Of a stretch of 64,000 nt of DNA, positions 56,178-64,000 are shown in pieces. A program made the translations under genes and the position numbers. The DNA is from Algoriella xinjiangensis (GTDB taxonomy: Bacteria; Bacteroidota; Bacteroidia; Flavobacteriales; Weeksellaceae). The notes below the pieces were generated by a model that had not been told where the DNA came from, did not search any database, and saw only the letters and a program-made list of their open reading frames with translations. The DNA is taken from contig NZ_FOUZ01000003.1 of assembly GCF_900115015.1 (NCBI RefSeq), positions 186,001-250,000 on the forward strand. The letters run 5' to 3'. Each line of letters opens with the position of its first letter. Within the stretch, counting starts at the first letter, position 1.

Positions 56178-56288
56178 AAATAACTTTATATAAATCATTA
56201 CTTCTATAAATTTTGACCGATTGTTTTGTAATAATTAGGCGTTGATAAACGAGTTTATTATTTTTACCAAAACAATAAAATCAAATCA

Positions 56289-57449
56289 ATGATTTCTTCA
56301 AAACTTTTTAGCAGTTTCTTTCAAAGTCAAACTTCGGGTGGAATTGTATTAATTTTCTGTACAATATTTTCTTTAATTCTTGCCAATTCGCCAATTGCAC
56401 AGTCGTACGACGCAATTTGGTTAACAGATATGTTTGGACATTCGTTCGCGCATTGGATAAATGATGGATTGATGGCAATTTTCTTTTTCTTAATTGGATT
56501 AGAGTTGAAACGAGAAATATTTGTTGGAGAATTATCAAGCGCTAAAAAAGCAATTTTACCAGTTTTTGCAGCATTGGGCGGAATGGCCGTTCCTGCATTA
56601 ATATTTTTTCTGACCAACAAAGGAACAGATACAATAAGTGGTTTTGGAATACCAATGGCAACAGATATTGCTTTTGCAGTTGCAATTATCACAATGTTAG
56701 GAAAACGAGTACCAATGTCTTTAAAAGTTTTTTTAACAGCTTTAGCCGTAATCGACGATTTAGGTGCAATTATAGTAATTGCTATTTTTTATCCAAATCC
56801 AGAATTACCATTTGATTTTACACAATTCGGAACTTCTATAGCAATTTTAGCAGGACTTTTTGTTTTAAATAAATTAAAAGTAAAAAGCATGATTCTTTAT
56901 ATTGTTGGAGGAATCGCAGTTTGGTGGTTTATGCTACATTCGGGTATACACGCAACAATTGCAGGAGTTTTAGTTGCATTTGCAATTCCTTTTGATAAAA
57001 TTGATGCAAAATCAATGTCTGCAAAAATGGAACATGCGCTTCATTTACCAGTTGCTTTTGTTATTTTACCATTATTTGCTTTGGCAAACACAGCAATAAC
57101 GATAGAAGGTGGAGGATTAGCACATTTTAGTATTCCTTTGGCTTCGGGAATTTTCTTAGGATTAGTTTTAGGAAAACCAATCGGAATTACATTATTTACA
57201 TTTATAGCCGTTAAATTAGGCTTATGCGATTTGCCAACTGCCGTCAACTTCAAACGTGTTTTTGGAGTCGGAATTTTAGGAGGAATTGGTTTTACAATGT
57301 CAATCTTTGTATCAATGTTAGCTTTTAGCGACCAAAGTTATATTAACGAAGCAAAATTAATGATTTTAGTAGCTTCTGTAACTGCTGCAATTGCAGGATT
57401 TATCGTCCTAAAAATACTATTAACAACAAAACAAGATTATTCTGATTAA
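56289..57449 (+). CDS. nhaA: Na+/H+ antiporter NhaA
   Basis: This 386-residue antiporter has about twelve transmembrane helices. The ion-binding aspartates of helix V are D156 and D157 in AVIDDLGAI, and D126 in ATDIAFA corresponds to the helix IV Asp. The N-terminal SFAHWINDGLMAIFFFLIGLELKREI is a family signature. NhaA exports sodium in exchange for protons and sets cytoplasmic pH. Confidence 0.97.
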   Translation: MISSKLFSSFFQSQTSGGIVLIFCTIFSLILANSPIAQSYDAIWLTDMFGHSFAHWINDGLMAIFFFLIGLELKREIFVGELSSAKKAILPVFAALGGMAVPALIFFLTNKGTDTISGFGIPMATDIAFAVAIITMLGKRVPMSLKVFLTALAVIDDLGAIIVIAIFYPNPELPFDFTQFGTSIAILAGLFVLNKLKVKSMILYIVGGIAVWWFMLHSGIHATIAGVLVAFAIPFDKIDAKSMSAKMEHALHLPVAFVILPLFALANTAITIEGGGLAHFSIPLASGIFLGLVLGKPIGITLFTFIAVKLGLCDLPTAVNFKRVFGVGILGGIGFTMSIFVSMLAFSDQSYINEAKLMILVASVTAAIAGFIVLKILLTTKQDYSD

Positions 57450-57476
57450 TCATTTTAGTCATTGAATAGATCATAT

Positions 57477-57512
57477 AAAATCGGATTTTTCTTCGGAAAA
57501 ATTCGATTTTTT
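57477..57512 (+). terminator. terminator after nhaA with a TTCG loop
   Basis: AAAATCGGATTTTTC, the loop TTCG, and GAAAAATTCGATTTT pair with one mismatch. A T-run follows. The UUCG tetraloop is a very stable loop type. Confidence 0.9.
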
Positions 57513-57552
57513 TATTTAGATGGTTTGTATATTCGTATAAATTTTAAGAGAA

Positions 57553-58773
57553 ATGAGAACGTATCAAGAAACAATTGATTGGTTGTTTACAAATTTACCA
57601 ATGTTTCAACGTGTTGGCGCATCTGCCATGAAAGCCGATTTAACAAATATTACAGCGTTGTGTACTTATTTAGGAAATCCGCAAGAAAAGTTTAAAACGG
57701 TACATATTGCGGGGACAAATGGTAAAGGAAGTACGTCTCATATGTTGGCTTCTATTTTTCAGGAAGCGGGTTACAAAACAGGTTTAACGACTTCGCCACA
57801 TCTCAAAGATTTTAGAGAACGTATTCGTGTAAACGGTGCAATGGCGGACGAAGAATTTGTAGTTGATTTTGTAAACAAGCACGAACAAAAAATTATCGAT
57901 CAAAAAGCTTCTTTCTTTGAAATTGCAATTGCAATGGCTTTCGAATATTTTGCCCAACAAAAAGTGGATATTGCAATTATAGAAACAGGTTTAGGTGGAA
58001 GATTAGATTCTACGAATGTTATTTTGCCCGAACTTTCTGTCATTATAAATATTGGTTTAGATCATACACAGTTTTTAGGAGATACATTAGATAAAATAGC
58101 ATTTGAAAAAGCTGGAATTATAAAACCAAGTACAGCAGTTGTAATTGGAGAAACAACGGCAGAAACAAAACCAGTTTTTACAGAAATTGCAAAAGATCGA
58201 AATGCAGAAATTATTTTTGCAGAAGAAAAACACTTTCAAGATTTACCTTCGGATCTAAAAGGTACATATCAAATAAAGAATAAACGAACAGTTTTAACAG
58301 CAATTGAACAATTGCAAAAGCAGGGCTGGGAAATTTCTTCTGAAAATATTACAAACGGATTATCGAATGTTGTGAAGAATACAAATTTGCGCGGACGTTG
58401 GGATATTTTAAATCAACATCCATTAATAGTTGCTGATACAGCGCATAATCCGCATGGTTTGGTAGAAGTTGCAAAGCAAATAAATGAGCAAGCGTATAAT
58501 CATTTGCATTTGGTGTTAGGATTTGTAAATGATAAAGATGTTTTATCTATTATTAATTTCTTTCCGAAGAAAGCAACCTATTATTTTTGTCAACCAGATG
58601 TTCCACGTAAATATACAATTGATGAATTGTATAAAATTATTCCTGATGATATAGAGGACAAGCACTTTTTTGATACGGTAGAAAAAGCTTTGAATGCCGC
58701 AAAAGCAAATGCTTTACCAAATGATATGATTTATATCGGCGGAAGTACTTTTGTAGTAGCAGAGGTGATATAA
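57553..58773 (+). CDS. folC: folylpolyglutamate synthase/dihydrofolate synthase
   Basis: FolC adds glutamate to dihydropteroate and to folates. The 406-residue Mur ligase-type protein has the P-loop GTNGKGST (54-61), the following SPHLKDFRERIRVNG, IIETGLGGRLDSTNVI, and the C-terminal ligase motif DTAHNPHG near residue 296. It has its own terminator. Together with folE at 33.5 kb it supports folate synthesis, though the two genes are not linked. Confidence 0.97.
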   Translation: MRTYQETIDWLFTNLPMFQRVGASAMKADLTNITALCTYLGNPQEKFKTVHIAGTNGKGSTSHMLASIFQEAGYKTGLTTSPHLKDFRERIRVNGAMADEEFVVDFVNKHEQKIIDQKASFFEIAIAMAFEYFAQQKVDIAIIETGLGGRLDSTNVILPELSVIINIGLDHTQFLGDTLDKIAFEKAGIIKPSTAVVIGETTAETKPVFTEIAKDRNAEIIFAEEKHFQDLPSDLKGTYQIKNKRTVLTAIEQLQKQGWEISSENITNGLSNVVKNTNLRGRWDILNQHPLIVADTAHNPHGLVEVAKQINEQAYNHLHLVLGFVNDKDVLSIINFFPKKATYYFCQPDVPRKYTIDELYKIIPDDIEDKHFFDTVEKALNAAKANALPNDMIYIGGSTFVVAEVI

Positions 58774-58790
58774 CAAGATAAAATAGTATA

Positions 58791-58826
58791 AAAAAACGAG
58801 TGAATGTATATTTACTCGTTTTTTTA
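58791..58826 (+). terminator. terminator after folC
   Basis: AAAAAACGAGTGAAT pairs with ATTTACTCGTTTTTT around a short loop, with one G-T position. A T-run follows. Confidence 0.9.
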
Positions 58827-58964
58827 TTCAATAAAGTCAAGCTTTTAATCATTACTGTATTTTTTCATTAACTAATATTGTTAAAGCCGTAAAAAATTAG
58901 TTTACAGTTTCTTATAAGTAATATTATTTTATTATTTTTATAAAGGTTTAGTTAAATGTAAAAG

Positions 58965-60455
58965 ATGAAAAAAGTTTTACTTGGTGTTGCTATGGCAATG
59001 TTCTGCGTGTCTGTGAGCGCGCAAGTAGGTATAGGTACTGATGTACCAAAAGCAACTTTAGATGTTACTGCTGTTAATAAAACAGGAACAACAACTACTG
59101 CAGAAGGAGTTTTAATTCCGCGTGTAGATCGTCAAAAAGCACAATCCATGCTTAATGTAGAAATCTCTACATTAATTTATGTCAATAGTATTACAACAGG
59201 TACTCAAGTAGGAACTGCTGTTAATATTGATACAATAGGATTCTACTATTATAATGGAACAGCTTGGGTAAAATTACCAGATACAGCGCAGATTTTATCT
59301 TCTTCGTATTGGAATGCGCAAGCCTCAAATGCTACTCCTAGAGCAGAAAATAAGGAAGGAGATAATGTAAATGGATCTACTTCTAAAGCCGGAATTGATT
59401 TAGTAAAAGTTGATATCTATCAAGAAGGTAAAGTAGGGATTGGTTATAACAATGAATTTGGAATTGATTTTGAAACAAATAAAACACAAAAGCAATTAGA
59501 AGTTGGAGGAGATTTTAGAACCGTTTATACAAAAGATGCCGGTACACCAACAAGTCGCTATTACGGAATAGAAACCAATAGTAAGTATGGAGATACAGGA
59601 TATGAAACAACAGGAAATCTTTTTTACAGTTCTATGACAAAAAATGTTGCAGATCTTATAGATTTTACAAAATCGGGCGAAGGAAACCTAATTGTGCAAG
59701 ATGATAGTGGGATTGGCTTAATTTCGAGAGAAGGTGGTGGTAATACTCTTGTAGCAAGTTCTTTTGATTTGAAAAAATTTGGAATACAAGCTTACGCTGT
59801 AGAAGATTTTACAGGTGTTGGCTTTAATAAAATGACTGCATTTATTTTTGATACATCAGGTTTTTTAGCAGCTAATTTTAATAAACCAAATGTACAATTT
59901 GGACTTAATTTTACTAGTGATAAGTTTTATATAGGAGATAGAGATACTTCTGATTATACATTCCCAATGACACGACCACTTATTAATACTGCTAATCCAA
60001 TTGACGGAACTTCAGCTAATACAAAAGATAACCAAATTTTAATGTTTAAGAAAGATCAGAATGGATTAGTTTGGGAAGATCTACCTTCATCTACACCAAA
60101 ATTCTTTTACATGCCATCTGTTGTTTTACCAACCGTACCAACTGATGCACGTGTTGTAGATGCCTCAAACACATCATATACTTATGATAGCGGAACTAAA
60201 GTATATACGGTAGATTTATATGCTTTATATAGCAGACAATTTACTGCACCAATCAAATCATCATCAGCAGCAACATTAACAGAGTTTGTAAAAGTAGCCA
60301 CTGCTTATGACTATTTTGTGACTTATATAGATGAAACTGTTTTTGAAAAAGCAACAATAGGATTAACTGCTGATGGAAAATTAACATACAAAATCATTGA
60401 TAATTCGATTATTAAGAATGGTTCGTTTATGAATATTGTATTAAAGGTTAAGTAA
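58965..60455 (+). CDS. exported hypothetical protein of the VGIGT type
   Basis: This 496-residue protein has a signal peptide that probably ends at VSVSA, followed by QVGIGTDVPKATLDV, a motif common at the start of exported flavobacterial proteins. It goes on with GVLIPRVDRQKAQSML and IGFYYYNGTAWVKL, features that resemble phage tail-fibre-like or surface adhesin proteins. I know of no function. A TATTTTTA box at 58933-58940 may be its promoter. The large surface protein gene starts 42 bases after its stop, so both are likely in one transcript and act at the cell surface. Confidence 0.8.
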   Translation: MKKVLLGVAMAMFCVSVSAQVGIGTDVPKATLDVTAVNKTGTTTTAEGVLIPRVDRQKAQSMLNVEISTLIYVNSITTGTQVGTAVNIDTIGFYYYNGTAWVKLPDTAQILSSSYWNAQASNATPRAENKEGDNVNGSTSKAGIDLVKVDIYQEGKVGIGYNNEFGIDFETNKTQKQLEVGGDFRTVYTKDAGTPTSRYYGIETNSKYGDTGYETTGNLFYSSMTKNVADLIDFTKSGEGNLIVQDDSGIGLISREGGGNTLVASSFDLKKFGIQAYAVEDFTGVGFNKMTAFIFDTSGFLAANFNKPNVQFGLNFTSDKFYIGDRDTSDYTFPMTRPLINTANPIDGTSANTKDNQILMFKKDQNGLVWEDLPSSTPKFFYMPSVVLPTVPTDARVVDASNTSYTYDSGTKVYTVDLYALYSRQFTAPIKSSSAATLTEFVKVATAYDYFVTYIDETVFEKATIGLTADGKLTYKIIDNSIIKNGSFMNIVLKVK

Positions 60456-60497
60456 TTAACACATGTTAGTCATTTATAAATCTTTAAAACAACAATT

Positions 60498-63400
60498 ATG
60501 AAATTAAATAAAATAATATACTTGTTTCTGTTGCCCATCTTGATGATGAGTATCAAAACAAAAGCTCAAATAATATTTAAAGAAGATTTTGGGCGACATG
60601 ATGGTCGTAAAACATCACCATATATTCCGCAAGGAGGTGTAGATTCTTCGTTACCAAAATTTTCTCATGGTTCAGCATTTTATAAATTTGGAGAATATTT
60701 TGCCAATGCTAGTGGAGAAAACTTAAACTCAAGTAATATTAATGATGGTTATTATGCCATATTAAGTCCTCATAAAAGCTTAAATCCTAAAATTGGTTCT
60801 TGGTGGAATACAAATGTGTATGATAATACCACGAAAAGTAGTATTGGTGCTGCTCTAATTTTAAATGCAGGAGCAACTAAAAATCAGTATTACAGAAGAG
60901 GAGTTGTATTAGAGCATGGAAAAACGTATAAACTATCTGCTTATATCCTAAATATTGCAAGTGGAACTGGGGCGCATAAATTTAAGATGCAAGCTCAAAA
61001 TATTATCACAGAAAGTAATGTAGGTGAATCGCCAGTTATAACAGCTACAGGAACAGGTGTTTGGGTGCAATATTCGTGGACTTTTAAAGTACCAACAAAT
61101 ACTACATGTAATTCTAATATTGCAGTTTCGTTTAGAAATCAGGCAGAAGTAACACAAGGTAATGATGTGTATATTGACGATATTCAATTAGAAGAAACTG
61201 TAGATGCTAGCGCTGTAGAATTAACTTGTGAAGGAACTGTAAATCTTGATAATATTATAAAACCAGAAAATGATACGTATAAATGGACTACTGGAAGTTA
61301 TTTTATAGGTCAAAACGATAAAGTTTCTGTAAACAATGCAATGGTAACGGTTGTGTTATCTGGTGCAACTAAAAATGCATCAATATCTACATTGGGTGTT
61401 TGGCCAACAGGAATTACATTAGATCCAGCTACAGGAGAAGTAAAAATTGCAACGGGAGCTGTAATGCCAACAGCTCCGTTAAAATATCAAGTATGTAATT
61501 TGATTGGTGCATGTAGCGAAGCAACTGTTACTTTTATAAAGTTAGAAGAAAATATTTCTTTAACAGGAGAAGTTTCGGAACAATGTAATTATGATGGAAA
61601 AATCAATACCTATACATTAACTATCAAAAATAATTCTAATATTCCATTTGTAGCTTCTGCTGCAGAAACATTAGAAATTTTATTTACAATTAATCATTCA
61701 ACAGGGTTAAATTATTTAGATGACCCTGATCCAGTTTTAACAACTGCGGTACATCAAAATATATGGAATTATACAAGAGGAGGCCTTAGGGTTGCAAATC
61801 CATTGTCACATTCGTTTAAATTAGTAAATGGAACACAAATACCTGCAAATGGTAGTGTACAATTAACTTTTAAAAAGGATTGGAATTTATTTTTACTTAC
61901 AGAAGAATTCAGAAGATCGTTAGATATAAAATTATCTGTAAAAGATTCTGGCGGTGCTAATATAGATAAAGATACTTCTGATAATTCTTTATTTATATCT
62001 GTATTCAAATCTTCTTTAGCTGATAATGTTCCTAATTTGGATGTGAAAGTAAGTCAATTTCAAATAATAACAGTAGGAGAAGCTGCTGGTCTAGGTGCAA
62101 ATACAGATGGATATACATTTTATAAGATAGAAGGCGGTGTTGAGGTAGAAATACCATCAAATTATTTAATTCCAACACAAGATAAAGGAATTAATTTTCA
62201 ATTTACTTATAAAAGTGAGTGTAAATTGTTTAAGGCAACAGTTTCTGTTCCAGTAGGAATTAGCAACACAGGATCTATTACAACTTCGCAAGGCGTAGCA
62301 CAAAATACAACAAATGCATGTTATGGCAGCGATTTTGTAGTTTATGGATTAACAGCTGCTTCAACTACACCTGTAACACCTATTACTTATTCTTGGGAAG
62401 TAAGTAAAGACAATGGTGCAACATGGTTATCGGTTTCAAGTGTTGACGAAAATTATATGATAAATGGAGAAATATCTTTAACATTAAAAAATTTATTAGA
62501 AACGACAAAAGTTAGACGTGTAGTAAAAGTTACTTCAGACAATATCACTGCAGTTTCTAATGATGTAACGGTTAATGTTATTCATAATCAATTAACATTA
62601 TCTAATACTAACTTCAGTATTCAAAGTGGAAGCACAATTACTTTACCAACTGCTATAACAACAGAACCAAGTGTAGTGGTTTATAAAGATCATCTTGGTA
62701 ATGTTATTTCAGGTAATACAATTACTTATAATGCAGTTGGTTTGTATACAATAACAGTAACTGCAACAAGAAATTCGACACCTAATTGTGTTACAACAGA
62801 AACTATTCTTATTAATGTTTATGATTTAAGTAGCTGTAACGAAACAAGGGAAAAAGTTATGGTAACGCAAGAAGGTTGGGGTTCGGTTCCTGTTTTGTTT
62901 ATTTCAGGAATAGTATCATATCGTCCAAATGCGATAGATAACGATCTTTCAACACATTCTACTATAACTATTCCAATTGGTTTATTAGGATTAGGAACAA
63001 CTTGGCAAAATCTTCGTTTTGATCATACGATTTCTAAAGGAACGCCAGTTACGGTAAAAGTAGGTCAAGAATATAGTGCAGTTCAAGTTGGTGGAGGTGT
63101 AACAATTCAAGCTTTAGATGCTGCAGGAAAAACAATCGGACCTTTATTAGCAGCGGGTGACGGAGCTTTACTTGATTTATTGGTTGGAGATAATGTTTTT
63201 GAATATTCATTTATTCCTAAAAATAGTAGTGGCGCAGCTGTAGATTATTCAGGTGTTCGTATTGTTGTAGGTAGTACTGTTGCGGTAGCTAATAGTGCGA
63301 AGGTATTTGGTGCTTTTTATGAAAAAAAGAAAACAATTGACGTTAACAATCCGACGTGTAATACAATAGGAAATGTTGTTTCTGGCGCAAGTAAACCAAG

Positions 63401-64000
63401 TGATTATGTAGGTAATGTAACGCTAAATCCTTTGGTAGACGATGTACTTTGGGGAGTAGAAGATATAGGTTTAGGTGTAGCTAGTTCGCTAGCATCGATT
63501 GTTCATCCATATTTAGCAGTTGATAAAGATTTAGAGTCTTTCGCAATTTTTAATAAATCGGTTGCTGCATTAAATAGACAAAAATTAACAGTAAAATTTA
63601 ATCAAGTAGCGCGTCCAGGCGATCAAGTTCGTATTATTATGGGCGGTTTCGAAGTTCCTGTATTAGATTTAAGTTTATTAACGGATATTAAAGTGCAACG
63701 TTATTTAGGTAATTTAAAAGTTGGACCACAAATCAACGGAAGTCAATTCAAAGTTCTAGATCTTAATTTATTAGCTTTATTAGGAAGCACAGGAAATAGA
63801 AAAGCTTTAATTGTTGATGCAATCAATGAGCCTTTTGATCGTGTAGAATTAACTTATCTAAGTACAGTGCAAGTAGGTTTACTTGGCGATTATACTTATA
63901 TATATGATATCTCAATAAAACCAAAATTAATTTTTGATGGCGGTAATGGTATTATCGATTCAACAAATTCTGGTTCAGGTTCTGGATCTAGTTCTGCTAC
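60498..64000 (+). CDS. large exported surface protein, adhesin-like, cut off at the window edge
   Basis: The reading frame from the ATG at 60498 is open without a stop to base 64000, giving at least 1,167 residues; the C-terminus is missing. A signal peptide (MKLNKIIYLFLLPILMM, then KTKAQ) is followed by a carbohydrate-binding-like domain (about 30-235), then repeated Ig-like or cadherin-like blocks with Cys pairs (TCEGTVNLDN, VCNLIGACSEATV). Two related blocks of 130-160 residues lie near 800-940 and 980-1140. It ends in a Gly/Ser linker. The layout fits a type IX secreted adhesin, whose sorting domain would lie beyond the window. Secretion would use the SprA system at the left edge. Confidence 0.88.
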   Translation, partial: MKLNKIIYLFLLPILMMSIKTKAQIIFKEDFGRHDGRKTSPYIPQGGVDSSLPKFSHGSAFYKFGEYFANASGENLNSSNINDGYYAILSPHKSLNPKIGSWWNTNVYDNTTKSSIGAALILNAGATKNQYYRRGVVLEHGKTYKLSAYILNIASGTGAHKFKMQAQNIITESNVGESPVITATGTGVWVQYSWTFKVPTNTTCNSNIAVSFRNQAEVTQGNDVYIDDIQLEETVDASAVELTCEGTVNLDNIIKPENDTYKWTTGSYFIGQNDKVSVNNAMVTVVLSGATKNASISTLGVWPTGITLDPATGEVKIATGAVMPTAPLKYQVCNLIGACSEATVTFIKLEENISLTGEVSEQCNYDGKINTYTLTIKNNSNIPFVASAAETLEILFTINHSTGLNYLDDPDPVLTTAVHQNIWNYTRGGLRVANPLSHSFKLVNGTQIPANGSVQLTFKKDWNLFLLTEEFRRSLDIKLSVKDSGGANIDKDTSDNSLFISVFKSSLADNVPNLDVKVSQFQIITVGEAAGLGANTDGYTFYKIEGGVEVEIPSNYLIPTQDKGINFQFTYKSECKLFKATVSVPVGISNTGSITTSQGVAQNTTNACYGSDFVVYGLTAASTTPVTPITYSWEVSKDNGATWLSVSSVDENYMINGEISLTLKNLLETTKVRRVVKVTSDNITAVSNDVTVNVIHNQLTLSNTNFSIQSGSTITLPTAITTEPSVVVYKDHLGNVISGNTITYNAVGLYTITVTATRNSTPNCVTTETILINVYDLSSCNETREKVMVTQEGWGSVPVLFISGIVSYRPNAIDNDLSTHSTITIPIGLLGLGTTWQNLRFDHTISKGTPVTVKVGQEYSAVQVGGGVTIQALDAAGKTIGPLLAAGDGALLDLLVGDNVFEYSFIPKNSSGAAVDYSGVRIVVGSTVAVANSAKVFGAFYEKKKTIDVNNPTCNTIGNVVSGASKPSDYVGNVTLNPLVDDVLWGVEDIGLGVASSLASIVHPYLAVDKDLESFAIFNKSVAALNRQKLTVKFNQVARPGDQVRIIMGGFEVPVLDLSLLTDIKVQRYLGNLKVGPQINGSQFKVLDLNLLALLGSTGNRKALIVDAINEPFDRVELTYLSTVQVGLLGDYTYIYDISIKPKLIFDGGNGIIDSTNSGSGSGSSSA

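Overview
The window looks like chromosomal DNA from a low-GC Bacteroidota of class Flavobacteriia. The evidence is the gliding/type IX secretion genes sprA, gldB and gldC, a SusC/SusD pair, TonB receptors with an N-terminal carboxypeptidase-like domain, an ATP synthase operon without the beta and epsilon genes, and promoters of the Bacteroidota type (TTG or TTTG, about 20 bases, then TAnnTTTG). Gene content and order recall Weeksellaceae such as Empedobacter or Chryseobacterium, but the genus is a guess. I saw no tRNA, rRNA, CRISPR array, insertion sequence or prophage.

Layout. 0-16 kb: the 3' part of sprA, gcvH and a VanZ-like gene; nadE divergent from gldB-gldC; an outer membrane efflux protein, tsaB, a DUF423 gene, a YceI-like lipoprotein and an orphan ABC ATPase; then a minus-strand group of an MscS-type channel, pdxJ and a hydrolase. 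16-21 kb: rimP-nusA-infB behind a leader that contains a terminator-like hairpin. 21-27 kb: a TonB receptor, gamma-glutamyltransferase, a small acetyltransferase and a pirin. 27-29 kb: tandem arrays of an exactly 95-bp palindromic repeat on both sides of a small GIY-YIG gene. 28.5-34 kb: an SDR gene, hutU, a DUF2809 gene and hutH, then folE on the plus strand. 34-46 kb: cysS, an orphan SusC/SusD pair, a putative porin, a lipoprotein gene between two identical 33-bp terminators, an esterase, a DUF2891 gene and a small exported protein. 46-54 kb: dusB divergent from the ATP synthase operon (AtpZ-like gene, a small membrane protein, atpB, E, F, H, A, G), then glyA. 54.4-55.1 kb: a second palindromic array with units of 137-146 bp. 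55-64 kb: anmK, nhaA, folC and two exported surface-type proteins, the last of which runs off the window.

Most genes are housekeeping (NAD, PLP and folate synthesis, one-carbon metabolism, translation, energy) or envelope genes. sprA, gldB and gldC belong to the type IX secretion and gliding machinery, which could export the large surface protein at the right edge. hutH and hutU carry out the first two steps of histidine breakdown.

The most unusual element is the palindromic repeat family. Its hairpins show compensatory changes. Where pairing is imperfect in the first palindrome, the mismatch is C.A or A.C on the plus strand, which becomes a U.G or G.U wobble on the minus strand. This suggests that the structure is maintained as a minus-strand RNA or single-stranded DNA. 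A GIY-YIG nuclease gene sits inside the main array, and a DUF2809 gene is bracketed by decayed members of the family.
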